Positions 15,659 to 23,994 are shown, counted from the first letter of the stretch. The stretch: 31,853 nt of DNA from UBA2185 sp964564625 (GCA_964564625.1 CAZMBE010000031.1:1-31853); one strand, 5' to 3'. Made by a program: numbers and translations. The notes: a model not told the origin generated them from the sequence alone.

Positions 15659-16081
15659 TTAAGGGACCTTCACTAGTAATTTTTCATTATCTTCAAGGCT
15701 ACCAAATACATGGGGAGACATTACAATTTGGTTTGCCAATTCTGTAGTAAAATTATCGCTGAGCTTTTTGTGTATCTTACGGGATATTGTTTCTATCGAT
15801 TTTTTGTCGACTTTCATCATTTCTGTAAAGATGATACCCATAATTTTTCTGTTTTCGTACCATCCCAGGAGATCCGTTTCCCTGGTGCAGGAAATGAGGA
15901 TTTCCTTTGTTTTCTCAAGCATGTAACCGTAATGCTTTCCTCCTTCCAAGGCCGAAAAATCAAGAAGTGTCAGGAGGAAAGACTTTTTAGAGCGCGATGT
16001 CCTCTTTCGCTCGATTCGGAGCAAGTGATGAAATTGAGGCGCGCTATAAAATGTATAGTTACTGTGATCTAAAATTTCCAT
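15659..16081 (-). CDS. Putative degenerate GGDEF-like regulatory protein
   Basis: A 140-residue soluble protein. The order of elements looks like a GGDEF (diguanylate cyclase) fold: FLLTLLDFSALEGG at about 36-49, a helix, TRETDLLGWYENRKIMGIIF at about 68-87 in the place of the R-x-GGDEF loop, and a C-terminal helix-strand. The signature loop itself is replaced by YENRKI, so the domain cannot be a cyclase; it may bind a nucleotide or a partner. The start ATG 16079-16081 has only a weak ribosome site. It lies behind the nuclease promoter region, 70 bp away. The assignment rests on general resemblance only, and another alpha/beta fold is possible. Confidence 0.55.
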   Translation of the reverse strand: MEILDHSNYTFYSAPQFHHLLRIERKRTSRSKKSFLLTLLDFSALEGGKHYGYMLEKTKEILISCTRETDLLGWYENRKIMGIIFTEMMKVDKKSIETISRKIHKKLSDNFTTELANQIVMSPHVFGSLEDNEKLLVKVP

Positions 16082-16495
16082 TGCCGCTTTCGATAGTTTA
16101 CTAAAAAGTTATAAAATCTTCTGCCATAGGTTCCCGTTATCGTGATGGCGTTCGCATGATCTTTGTGAGGTCCACCTGGCATACCTTGTATTTGGTTTCA
16201 TTAACATGTGACGGTCTTGAATCATGATAGTAGTGTCAATTAATTTAGAATTGGTTTCAAGAGTAAAAGATTTTTACGAATAAAAAGATTTTACAGCCAT
16301 CTCCCCTCACATGTTTTATTTTTCTGCATTCAATACAACTACTTAAGGATGATATTTTTATATCTTCCTCTAAATCCATCTTTGTGGTGTAATAAAATAA
16401 ATATTTTATAAGTTACTGCTGCAAAAAAATAAACTTGCCGCAGTGATCTTGATATAATCCTTTTATTCTCATAAACGTCATGAAGGAGTCCAAAC
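16082..16495. other. Non-coding stretch with thioesterase promoter elements
   Basis: About 410 bp between divergent genes, AT-rich. A perfect TATAAT at 16453-16458 lies about 38 nt before the thioesterase ATG, but the hexamer 17 nt upstream of it (AAACTT) is poor. The ribosome site is GAAGGAG, 7 nt before the ATG. No hairpin or small frame convinces in the rest. Confidence 0.4.
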
Positions 16496-16999
16496 ATGGA
16501 AGGGAAACGAGTCAGAGAAAGCATTGTCGTGATGGCTCAACAGATGAACCCTCATGATGCGAATCCTGCGGGCAATGTTCATGGTGGCGCTATTATGAAA
16601 CTCATTGATACTGCTGCAGCTGTTGTTGCAGCGCGGCACGCGAGATCCAATGCAGTTACCGCATCCATTGACCGGTTGGACTTCCATAATCCCGTTTTTG
16701 TCGGTGAGTTTGTAACCCTCAGAGCAAGTCTGAACCTCGTGGGAAGAACTTCGATGGAAGTGGGTGTCCGCGTGGAATCAGAAAATCTCATTAGCGCTGA
16801 GAGGCGTCATACTGCATCAGCCTATATAACCTTCGTGGCTCTTGACATAAACGGCCGCCCCACTTCATTGCCTCCACTAATCTTAGAGACAGATGAAGAG
16901 AAGCGTCGAAACAGGGAGGCGAAAGCACGAAGGGAGATGCGCCTCGCTGAAAAAACAAAGGAAAAAGAATGTCAGCTTGATCCCGACATCTGTTCATGA
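16496..16999 (+). CDS. Acyl-CoA thioesterase (hotdog fold, YciA/BACH-like)
   Basis: A 167-residue hotdog-fold protein that hydrolyses acyl-CoA to free acid and CoA in the cytoplasm. The family core is clear: MNPHDANPAGNVHGGAIMKL, then IDTAAAVVAARHA, with the Asn/His/Asp arrangement of the active helix; next RLDFHNPVFVGEFVTLRASL and GRTSMEVGVRVESEN. The last 40 residues (EEKRRNREAKARREMRL) form a basic helix, a common tail in this subfamily. GAAGGAG precedes the ATG by 7 nt. It ends 4 bp from the stop of the convergent TPR gene. It would fit with the CoA-transferases in acyl-CoA turnover but shares no operon with them. Confidence 0.88.
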   Translation: MEGKRVRESIVVMAQQMNPHDANPAGNVHGGAIMKLIDTAAAVVAARHARSNAVTASIDRLDFHNPVFVGEFVTLRASLNLVGRTSMEVGVRVESENLISAERRHTASAYITFVALDINGRPTSLPPLILETDEEKRRNREAKARREMRLAEKTKEKECQLDPDICS

Positions 17000-17003
17000 C
17001 ACT

Positions 17004-17654
17004 CTACCATTCAATTCCTTTTGATTGTAAGAACGTTTGAGCTGTTTTAAGCCCCAACCTTGCGGCGGCTTGAGTATCTATTATTTCCTGTTTCTGATTT
17101 CCCATCATTCCATACGCGGCACCGCGGTTCTTGAAAGCCACAGCGAATTTGGAGTTAAGCGCAATGGCCTTATTGAAATCTTCAATAGCCTTTGCGGGGT
17201 TTTCCAACTTTGTATAGCATAGGCCACGAGTGTCATACGCCTCAATAAATTTCGGATTCAGTTCGATGGCTTTATTAAAATCCCCTATCGCCTGATCCAG
17301 ATTTCCTAACTCCGAATAGCTGCGCCCCCGGGCATAATAAGCCAAGACCAGTCCAGCCTCCAATTCGCATGCTTTGGTAAACGCCATGATTGCTTCCTGG
17401 TGGTTTCCGGCAATCTGCATCGTACATCCCTTGCCTATCCAGTCCACGGCTCTCAACTCTTTCTTGTCATCCGCTTTTTTATAGTGAATATAACTCCAGA
17501 TGAACAACGTCAGGCCGATAATTGTACAAACAATAAAAGATGCCGGACTTGTCTGATACTTAACATCGATCATATAGCCAGACAGAGGCATTAAAAAGGA
17601 GACTACCTGGAGAATGATATATACATTTCTTGAATAAGGTTGTTTCATAGACAT
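17004..17654 (-). CDS. TPR protein with two N-terminal membrane helices
   Basis: A 216-residue protein. Two hydrophobic segments at about residues 10-27 and 38-54 (SFIVCTIIGLTLFIWSYIHY) form a membrane anchor hairpin, followed by three to four TPR units from about residue 75 (HQEAIMAFTKACELEAGL, LDQAIGDFNKAIELNPKF, PAKAIEDFNKAIALNSKF, each with YARGR/YDTRG/FKNRG openings). TPR modules bind partner proteins; the partner is unknown. The ATG at 17652-17654 has AAGGA 5 nt upstream; a second ATG two codons later is also possible. It is convergent with the thioesterase gene. Confidence 0.85.
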   Translation of the reverse strand: MSMKQPYSRNVYIILQVVSFLMPLSGYMIDVKYQTSPASFIVCTIIGLTLFIWSYIHYKKADDKKELRAVDWIGKGCTMQIAGNHQEAIMAFTKACELEAGLVLAYYARGRSYSELGNLDQAIGDFNKAIELNPKFIEAYDTRGLCYTKLENPAKAIEDFNKAIALNSKFAVAFKNRGAAYGMMGNQKQEIIDTQAAARLGLKTAQTFLQSKGIEW

Positions 17655-17802
17655 TTTAATCCTTTGCGGCCATGGGTATCATTTCACTGAGTCTGGGCAG
17701 CAATTGACGATTACTGATGGCACGATATTTCAGTATGAGTGAAGAGAAGAGCATCGATCATCCCGAAAACTGCCGGAATGCCCCGCCTTGTCGCAAGGCA
17801 CT

Positions 17803-18228
17803 TCACTTCGTCACTGATTTTTTTAGTGTAATAATGGCTGCTTCGTTATCGCTCGTCGACATAATCACTTTTACAGGACATTTATCAAGGCTTGTGGTGG
17901 CATATAGGTATCCAATATTTATATCCTTGTGTACCAACAAACCCGTAACAGTTTTTAGTGCCCCCGGCCTGTTATCGAGTTCGACTATGATTACATCACG
18001 TATCTCGACAGAACCAAACCCTCTTTCTTTTATCGCTTCGCTTGCACGAACAGTATCATTTACAACAAGCATGATGGCCGATTGTTTTGATCCCGGCATT
18101 TCATAGCCTGCGATCGCCTCGATGTTGATGCCGCGATCCGCCAGATACGCCGCCATTACGTCCAACACACCAATTTTGTTTTCTACAATTACTGAGATCT
18201 GTTTTGCCAGCACCGCTTTCTTTAACAT
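17803..18228 (-). CDS. Tandem ACT-domain protein
   Basis: A 141-residue protein made of two ACT domains: residues 8-70 (QISVIVENKIGVLDVMAAYL, then GINIEAIAGYE) and 76-141 (DVIIVELDNRPGALKTVTGL, then INIGYLYAT). Such stand-alone ACT pairs bind amino acids or related ligands and are often found near phenylacetate-CoA ligase or indolepyruvate oxidoreductase genes in anaerobes; here no such gene is adjacent, so the ligand is open. The ATG at 18226-18228 has GGAAAGGAGG 7 nt upstream. Its 3' end at 17803 leaves 148 bp to the TPR gene, with a small palindrome (CCTTG-TCG-CAAGG) at about 17787-17799. Confidence 0.85.
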   Translation of the reverse strand: MLKKAVLAKQISVIVENKIGVLDVMAAYLADRGINIEAIAGYEMPGSKQSAIMLVVNDTVRASEAIKERGFGSVEIRDVIIVELDNRPGALKTVTGLLVHKDINIGYLYATTSLDKCPVKVIMSTSDNEAAIITLKKSVTK

Positions 18229-18722
18229 CTCTTGACCTCCTTTCCTTGGTTACCATTACATTATATTGCTGTACCTTTGCCTGGATTGCCTGCGAATCCA
18301 TCCACGCCGGGTGAGTTTCAAAACCGAAAATGATGACCGGCAAAATATGTCCGGGCAATTTCAACATGAGGTTCAAGGATAGAGCGTTGAGACGGCATGT
18401 CCTCTGCAGAACACAAGCCCTGGATTCCCTCGATATAATTTACCTTTTTGTCGTTGTAGTATACAGAGAGATCCTCTTTATGTCAAAGGGATAATAACAA
18501 CATGTTAAAAGGCGCAGATGTTCACTTGATTCCTTGAATCCTGAAGCCATCGGCATCAGCCTATGGTAGTTCAATCCATAAAAATTTGTAGAAAATATTC
18601 GATAAAGTGAATACAATGAAACGGACGCTTCAGCGATCCCGGAGTGTCATGCCGCACGGGATACGGCAGCCAGAGTTGATTATAATCTGACTGTAATTAT
18701 CTACTATTTTACAGGCTACACA
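18229..18722. other. Non-coding stretch between ACT and MoaD-like genes
   Basis: About 490 bp between divergent genes. It contains a copy of the heptad intergenic repeat at 18523-18545 and a TATAAT-like box at 18681-18686 before the sulfur carrier gene, with no clear -35. No gene was recognised. Confidence 0.4.
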
Positions 18723-18965
18723 ATGAAAATCGAAATGAATTTGTTCGCCTCGCTATCACGCTACATGCCGGATAAAACCGGGAGGCACGGCAACCAAATC
18801 CTCGAGATAACAGAGGGATCCACTATCGTTGAAATTCTCAAAGGGCTGGGAGTCCCCCTTGAAAAAGTTAAAGTGATATTTCTGAACGGGCTTCATGCAA
18901 CAGGAGAAGAAGTGCTGAAAGAAGGGGACAGAATAGGGGTTTTCCCACCTATTGCCGGGGGTTAG
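18723..18965 (+). CDS. MoaD/ThiS-like sulfur-carrier protein
   Basis: An 80-residue beta-grasp (ubiquitin-like) protein ending in the required Gly-Gly (FPPIAGG). The family pattern is visible: EMNLFASLSRYMPDK at the start, STIVEILKGLGVP, then KVIFLNGLHATGEEVLKEGD. After adenylation the terminal glycine carries a thiocarboxylate, donating sulfur to molybdopterin/tungstopterin (MoaD) or another acceptor. Because an AOR gene lies directly downstream on the other strand, a role in the tungsten-pterin cofactor is likely, but not shown. Only a weak ribosome site (ACAGG) precedes the ATG. The last 4 nt overlap the end of the convergent gene at 18962. Confidence 0.85.
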   Translation: MKIEMNLFASLSRYMPDKTGRHGNQILEITEGSTIVEILKGLGVPLEKVKVIFLNGLHATGEEVLKEGDRIGVFPPIAGG

Positions 18966-19579
18966 GCAACCTTAATCTGTAAAAATACTTCTTTGTTTTG
19001 CCAATCCATTTCCCGCAATCCATCCGGATCGAAATTTCTGCCATCCACAAGGGCTGAGCGGAGGCCTTTCCGAAAATCATCGGCATGAGACTTGAGAATC
19101 TCATGCAGGGTATTTCCACTGACCAGGATGCCGTGTTCCAAAAACATGGGGCCGAGCTCACGAAGCGGCAGATTGAAAAGTTTTATAAACACTTTACCTG
19201 GTTTTTGTGTGGCTGATGTCGTTTCTCTCTTGTAGGATATCTGATCACGCATGGGGGCATAGTAGCCGCCCCTCCGCATCACGGCGCCAACCAGTCCCGG
19301 GAGGGCCGCCGAAAGGGACAGGGTTTCCCCATCCCCGACAATCGCCGTGTCCACGTTGTCAACCGGTTTGCCGTCCAGGAAGATGGTCTGTATCCTCTTT
19401 TCCAGATAATCAGGTGTTACAACACCATGGTGTTCGCAAAGAAATGCTCTCACGCTGCATCCCACGTTTCCCTCGACTCGAAATCCGGATTGGAGAAGTT
19501 GAAAGAATGCAGGAAAGAGGGTAGGCGCAAGGGTCAAGTATATGTGGTGGGGAGGAGATTTTTGTGAAATTTCTTTCAT
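18962..19579 (-). CDS. Unknown protein of the AOR locus, beta-grasp-like central part
   Basis: A 205-residue soluble protein downstream of the AOR gene. Residues about 55-105 resemble a MoaD/ThiS-like strand pattern: QTIFLDGKPVDNVDTAIVGD followed by GETLSLSAALPGLVGA and an internal MRRGG, similar in order to IFLNG...EGDRIGV...AGG of the adjacent sulfur carrier. The remainder (LRELGPMFLEHGILVSGNTL, then DFRKGLRSALVDGRNFDPDG) is not recognised. The start ATG at 19577-19579 has no strong ribosome site; a hairpin separates it from the AOR stop by 77 bp. Possible roles are an AOR partner, a maturation factor or a cofactor-delivery protein; I cannot choose. Confidence 0.65.
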   Translation of the reverse strand: MKEISQKSPPHHIYLTLAPTLFPAFFQLLQSGFRVEGNVGCSVRAFLCEHHGVVTPDYLEKRIQTIFLDGKPVDNVDTAIVGDGETLSLSAALPGLVGAVMRRGGYYAPMRDQISYKRETTSATQKPGKVFIKLFNLPLRELGPMFLEHGILVSGNTLHEILKSHADDFRKGLRSALVDGRNFDPDGLREMDWQNKEVFLQIKVA

Positions 19580-19603
19580 GGTATGTCAATCCCATAATGA
19601 ATG

Positions 19604-19634
19604 AACAGGGTGGCCCGCTTCAGGCCACCCTGTT
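19604..19634 (-). terminator. Strong hairpin between AOR and the downstream gene
   Basis: AACAGGGTGGCC (19604-19615) and GGCCACCCTGTT (19623-19634) form a perfect 12-bp stem with a 7-nt loop (CGCTTCA). It begins 22 nt beyond the AOR stop. The minus-strand tail (CATTCATT) is only weakly T-rich, so it could be a partial terminator that lowers downstream expression, or a 3' stabiliser of the AOR message. Confidence 0.6.
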
Positions 19635-19656
19635 AAAATGCCGCCAATATTTTCCT

Positions 19657-21393
19657 CTACCAGTCGAATACCCTGTCCAGATCCTCATCCTTTACCTGGA
19701 ACGCGATGTTATGGGGCGGAAGGAGTTCTTTCTTGAAAAATTCGGGCAGCCGGTCATGCTCTTTCGTGAAACCGGCCCGGGCATTGAACTCCCGTTCCAT
19801 TGTGAGCACTTTCTTGCCCAGTTCTGTCACGTCATTCGCGGTCAGGTTCAGGCCGTAAAAGGCATTGAGCATATCGAGCAGTGCCTGGAATGTATCCGGC
19901 TGATCAAGTACCGCAAAGGCGATAAAGAGGCACATGCCTGTAGAATCTATAGCCGCCGTGGCGATCTGGAGGTTCCTGGAAAGCTCGATTTGGCCTTCCG
20001 GTTTGAGCGGATCCACAAACCCGCCCACCTTGAGGATGTTCGTGGCGACGGCGTACCCGGCCGTGTGGTCGGCCCCCATGGTACTGGTTGCATACGTTAC
20101 CCCGATGCCCTGAACGGCCCGGGGATCATACGCCGGCAAAGCCTGCCCCTTCACTACAGGGACCCTTTCGACACCGAATACTTTCCCGGTGACGGCGGCG
20201 CCATTTCCGAGGATTCGGCCCAGGTCAGTGCCTTTCCCGACCTCTTTAATAAGCCTGATGGCGGCGTCGGCATCACCGAACTTCGCCAAACCCGCCTCCA
20301 TGGCAACTGCAATAGTTGCCCCCATCTCGATGGTATCCAGGCCGTAGTCGTCATCAAGACGGTCCAGCATGGCGATGGCGTCGATGTCGTCAATGCCGCA
20401 GTTTGCACCGTGAGCCCAGACCGTTTCGTATTCCGGCTGCTTGGTGAGATACTTGCCGTCTTTATCCATATAAACGCCTGAACACTGGATGACGCAACCC
20501 CGGTGACATCCGTGGGTTACAATACCGCCGCGTGCCTTTTCCAATTCAGCTTCCGTTTCTCCGCTGATCTTTGAGGTTCCCGCAAAGCGGCCCAAGAGGA
20601 AGTTGTTGGTGGGGTATGCGCCGGCTTCGTTGATGATATTTGCCAGAATGTTGGTTCCAAACGCGGGAAGTCCCTCGCCGGTGACGGGATGTTTTTTGAG
20701 TCCGTCAACCCATGCCTTATTCGCTTTCGTGAATTTCTCCGGATCTTTGGGAGTGCGGTTCTTAAGTCCTGTCTCATCAAGGACTATAACCTTCACACCT
20801 TTGGAGCCCATGACGGCGCCACTCCCGCCCCGGCCAGCGTGGCGGCAAGGATGCTGATCTGTGTCGGTGAATGCTACCGAAGCGGCGGACATTTTCATCT
20901 CACCTGCCGGTCCAATGGAGATGCAGGCGATCCTGTCGCCGAACTCCTTCTTCATCTTATCCACCAGGTCGTAATTACCCAGCATCTTCAGGCTGTTGTC
21001 GGGGGTTATCTTTACCCCTTCCTTGTTGATAAAAACCTTGTAGAGGGTGTCGTCTTTAGGTTTTCCTTCCAGGATAATTGCCGCGTAGCCGAGTCTCGCC
21101 AGCACCTGGGAAGGCTGACCTCCTGAGTTGGATTCTTTGATGCTGCCTGTCAGCGGGCTTTTGCAACCCACGGAAATTCGTCCCGACTGGGCGGCGGCCG
21201 TCCCGCTCAGCAATCCCGGTGCGATGACGAGCTTATTGTCCTCGCTCAACGGGTGGCAGAGGGGGGGCACTTCTTTAGAAATTACCGATGAGGTCATAGC
21301 CCGGCCTCCTAAACCGGCATATTCCCCCAGTGGAACAACATTAACTTTTGGGCCGCCATCAGCCCCCATATTGAATCTGAGAATTTTGTCCAT
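19657..21393 (-). CDS. Tungsten-type aldehyde:ferredoxin oxidoreductase family protein
   Basis: A 578-residue cytoplasmic enzyme with a bis-pterin tungsten (or molybdenum) centre and a [4Fe-4S] cluster, oxidising aldehydes to acids with ferredoxin or the reverse. The pterin-binding part has QSGRISVGCKSPLTGSI and GRGGSGAVMGSKGVK. The cluster ligands are HGCHRGCVIQC and a later DSTGMCLF. QPEYETVWAHGANCGIDDID and LDDDYGLDTIEMG carry the acidic catalytic residue and pterin contacts, and YATSTMGADHTAGY the usual histidine. The length is slightly below the usual 600. The first cysteines are spaced C-x3-C-x3-C rather than C-x2-C-x3-C. GGAAAGGAGG precedes the ATG by 7 nt. A good promoter with a palindrome lies about 200 nt upstream (21597-21626). 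The unknown 205-residue gene follows. Confidence 0.9.
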   Translation of the reverse strand: MDKILRFNMGADGGPKVNVVPLGEYAGLGGRAMTSSVISKEVPPLCHPLSEDNKLVIAPGLLSGTAAAQSGRISVGCKSPLTGSIKESNSGGQPSQVLARLGYAAIILEGKPKDDTLYKVFINKEGVKITPDNSLKMLGNYDLVDKMKKEFGDRIACISIGPAGEMKMSAASVAFTDTDQHPCRHAGRGGSGAVMGSKGVKVIVLDETGLKNRTPKDPEKFTKANKAWVDGLKKHPVTGEGLPAFGTNILANIINEAGAYPTNNFLLGRFAGTSKISGETEAELEKARGGIVTHGCHRGCVIQCSGVYMDKDGKYLTKQPEYETVWAHGANCGIDDIDAIAMLDRLDDDYGLDTIEMGATIAVAMEAGLAKFGDADAAIRLIKEVGKGTDLGRILGNGAAVTGKVFGVERVPVVKGQALPAYDPRAVQGIGVTYATSTMGADHTAGYAVATNILKVGGFVDPLKPEGQIELSRNLQIATAAIDSTGMCLFIAFAVLDQPDTFQALLDMLNAFYGLNLTANDVTELGKKVLTMEREFNARAGFTKEHDRLPEFFKKELLPPHNIAFQVKDEDLDRVFDW

Positions 21394-21823
21394 AAGCGTC
21401 CTCCTTTCCTGGTGAGTTTTCTCGCAAGATCATAGACCTCCCGGTCCTGAATCCTTGACAAAGTCCCATTAAAAGATCGCGGGAACGTTGTTGAAAGGTA
21501 AATGAAAGAACTGTTCTGTTGCTGTAAGGCACTATAAGTGGAAAAAGTGCAAAAAGAATCGGGAAGGTTAGAAACGGGAACTTACATATATAAATAATAC
21601 TATGTTATTGTTAACACGCGTGTCAAGAAAAACGTGAAACGAATCCATGGAAACTCTTCGTTGGATCAAGTACGTAGCTTAAACCAGCGAGAAAAGAACC
21701 GGTTCAAATAAGGATATGTGCATAAGAAATAGTAGGGTACTGTAGGCAGTGTGTACTGTGTGAAACAAATACTTGCGTGAATGTCTCTATGTATGCATGA
21801 TTGATATGGCGCATTTGTGAATT
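21394..21823. other. Leader and upstream region of the AOR gene
   Basis: About 430 bp without a gene. It holds the AOR promoter (21597-21626) with an overlapping palindrome, a copy of the heptad intergenic repeat at 21445-21459, and about 200 nt of leader before the AOR. The right part lies behind the stop of the HD-domain gene. No hairpin with a clear terminator signature was found. Confidence 0.5.
21597..21626 (-). promoter_or_regulatory. AOR promoter with overlapping palindrome
   Basis: On the minus strand TTGACA (21621-21626), an 18-nt spacer and TAGTAT (21597-21602) form a good promoter. The spacer and -35 box are overlapped by the perfect palindrome ACACGCGTGT (21614-21623), extended imperfectly to 21611-21626, which fits a dimeric repressor or activator site. 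Confidence 0.55.
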
Positions 21824-22585
21824 CTAGTGGGAATGAGAAATAGGCCTTCTTTTTTTTAACATGGTCTCATACAATTTCGTGCCGATCTCGATGCCGCGAT
21901 CGATAAAATCAGGACCGTATATTTTGCCGGTGCGGGTTCGAAAAGTGTTCCGGATACGCTCAATCCCCTCCATGCCTTTTAAAAACCTCTCGATGACAGC
22001 ATCCAGGGAAACCTTTCTGTATTCTACCATGTCCCATAGCATCTCAGTGAAGTTGTCCGGTCCCCAGCGGAACTTGTCGGCATCGTAGAGGGCATCCGAC
22101 AAAAAGCGGGCCAGCGGGTCTTCCAGGGAATCAGCGGTGCGAAACGCCTCGTGATTGCCGATGGCGCCGGTAATGGCTGTAATTTCATGTGCTGGCAGGG
22201 TAAAAAAGGCGAGCAGTTTTCCCGCTTCCTCAGCGCTCACGCGTGCGTGATCCTTTTCCAGTCGCCGAATATCATGGAGGACGCCGGCAACATGGGCGAG
22301 GAGAACTATACGACGGACTTCCCGCATTGGGAGGACATGACTGTTTTCTATGAGAGAAATCGCTCCGGCATCGATGGCAACCTTGCGTACATGGCTGATG
22401 CCGTGGCCGATATAGTCTTCCCGTTCCCTGACAAGAGCGAGACACTCCTTCACGAGAGGTGAAGACCTGAACAGCCGCCGGGACCTCTCCACTTCCCTCA
22501 TTTTTTCCCGATAGAATTTCGGAATTTCTACGGAGCGGCCGATGTTCCTGGCTATCTTTCTTGCTTCTTCAAGTTCTGGGACCAA
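21824..22585 (-). CDS. HD-domain phosphohydrolase-like protein
   Basis: A 253-residue protein with an HD metal-dependent phosphohydrolase domain at about residues 55-190: IGHGISHVRKVAIDAG supplies the first His, LLAHVAGVLHDIRRLEKDHA the HD pair, and LSDALYDADKFRW the downstream Asp. The substrate is not readable. The start is a TTG at 22583-22585 with GGAG 11 nt upstream; no ATG or GTG lies in frame between it and the preceding stop, and the next ATG (codon 29) would cut the N-terminal helix. It is the last gene of the run marR-moxR-coxE-HD, beginning 65 nt after the VWA gene ends, so a role together with that ATPase system is likely. Confidence 0.8.
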   Translation of the reverse strand: MVPELEEARKIARNIGRSVEIPKFYREKMREVERSRRLFRSSPLVKECLALVREREDYIGHGISHVRKVAIDAGAISLIENSHVLPMREVRRIVLLAHVAGVLHDIRRLEKDHARVSAEEAGKLLAFFTLPAHEITAITGAIGNHEAFRTADSLEDPLARFLSDALYDADKFRWGPDNFTEMLWDMVEYRKVSLDAVIERFLKGMEGIERIRNTFRTRTGKIYGPDFIDRGIEIGTKLYETMLKKRRPISHSH

Positions 22586-22650
22586 ACCTTGTTCTTCTCC
22601 GGTTTGTGATGCTACGTAAGGTTTTAAAAATTCTCAGGCGCACCCGGCAT

Positions 22651-23994
22651 CTAATATTTGCGGAGCAGGTATTCCACGACTTTCTCAAGATGACGCAGAG
22701 TGTTGCATTCCCGGGCTATAGTGCAGTAGGGGAGATATGCCTCCATGTCTGAATCTCCCGATCCCCAGAGAGACGGTGTTTCTGGGTTCAGCCATATCAA
22801 CCGCCCGCATCTCTCGGAAATGAAACGGAGGGCTTCGGTCCGGGGATTCCAATAGTTGTTGCGGGCGTCTCCCAGGATGATTACGGTTGATCTCTTTGTG
22901 AGGCAATTGGAATATTGATCCCGGAAATCACAAAAGGAACTTCCATAATCCGTCCGATTCATAAGAATCGGGAGTCCGGCTCCTGACTTGAGCCTGGCCA
23001 GGGCCTCCTGCAGCGGATATTTTTCAAAGAGATGGCTGACTTCCACAAGGTTCGAACAGAACGTGAAGGATCTGATTCTGGAAATGACCTCATTCAGGCT
23101 GTATACAATGAGAAGGAAAAAACGGACGACATTCGAAACGGAGCGGCTCACGTCACAGATGGCTACGATTTCCGGCCGGTCCGTTCTCTTCGATTTCCAA
23201 TGGATTTCGAAGGGGAGTCCTCCGTATATGATACTCTGCCGCATTGTTTTTTTGAAGTCCAGGTGTCCCCTCCGGGCAGCCTTTTGTCTCCTCGAGTATC
23301 GGTCCTTCAATTGCTTGACCATTCTCTGCACTATTGTATGGGTCCGCGACAGGTCGCGCATATCAAACGCGGAAAGGTGCATATTTTTCATAGAGCCCTC
23401 GGAGAGATCATTCAACCTTTGCCTGGTGTAGAGATCGAGTTGCTTTTGGATAAGACTTCTCACTTTCTGGATAAGGCTATCCCGCATCATTTCCAGGAAC
23501 CGCGCCTGTGCGAGCCCCTCCTGTTCCCCTTCTTCAGCAAGTTTTCGAATATCCCTGTTGAGTGCCTCCATACCGAGTTCCTGAAATAGCCTTTGCGTGT
23601 AAAGGCCTTTCTGGGTGGGGGATTGAATGCTCCCGATATCGGCCCTTCCCACGGCCTCATTGAATGCTATGGTAAGCCCGCCTCCATCGCCCGCAAGAAA
23701 AGCCTGCGTGAGAAACGCCGCTCCCTGTACTGCGGGCGGAGGAGCGTTATTTTCAGCAGAAAAGCCCTCTCCGGCAACGTCATTGAAGGAAAAATAGTGC
23801 CGGAAACAGACTTCGAACGTCTCTTTCTCCGGCAGAGACTTGGCGAGCGAGGCAGAGAGGAAATCCTTTAGAATTCGACGGTCCGCATAGCCGGACAACT
23901 CTGCCGCCCGGAGGGCATCCATTGTTTCCGCCACGGATACCCGTACACCGGAACGGCGAAGGGTGGTGATGAAATTCTCAAGAATCCGATCCAC
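22651..23994 (-). CDS. CoxE-like VWA-domain protein
   Basis: A 447-residue protein with a C-terminal von Willebrand A domain. The metal-ion-dependent adhesion site is visible: EIVAICDVSRSVSN (DxSxS), NRTDYGSSF (Thr) and VIILGDARNNYWNP (Asp). The N-terminal half is helical and charged, typical of CoxE/YeaD-type partners of MoxR ATPases. MoxR-VWA pairs act as chaperones that insert metals or assemble protein complexes. The start is a GTG at 23992-23994 lying directly against the TGA of the MoxR gene (TGAGTG), so translation is coupled. The client is not known; the cytoplasmic AOR, 1.3 kb downstream, is one possible target. Confidence 0.87.
   Translation of the reverse strand: MDRILENFITTLRRSGVRVSVAETMDALRAAELSGYADRRILKDFLSASLAKSLPEKETFEVCFRHYFSFNDVAGEGFSAENNAPPPAVQGAAFLTQAFLAGDGGGLTIAFNEAVGRADIGSIQSPTQKGLYTQRLFQELGMEALNRDIRKLAEEGEQEGLAQARFLEMMRDSLIQKVRSLIQKQLDLYTRQRLNDLSEGSMKNMHLSAFDMRDLSRTHTIVQRMVKQLKDRYSRRQKAARRGHLDFKKTMRQSIIYGGLPFEIHWKSKRTDRPEIVAICDVSRSVSNVVRFFLLIVYSLNEVISRIRSFTFCSNLVEVSHLFEKYPLQEALARLKSGAGLPILMNRTDYGSSFCDFRDQYSNCLTKRSTVIILGDARNNYWNPRTEALRFISERCGRLIWLNPETPSLWGSGDSDMEAYLPYCTIARECNTLRHLEKVVEYLLRKY

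Noticed and set aside
17718..17733. TGGCACG resembling the -24 box of a sigma-54 promoter
   Set aside because: The -12 element is TTCAG at the expected place, lacking the GC that defines it, and no suitable gene lies downstream.
19564..20481. 305-codon open frame on the plus strand opposite the AOR gene
   Set aside because: It overlaps the AOR coding region and its downstream hairpin, and has no motif; the AOR frame carries all family motifs.
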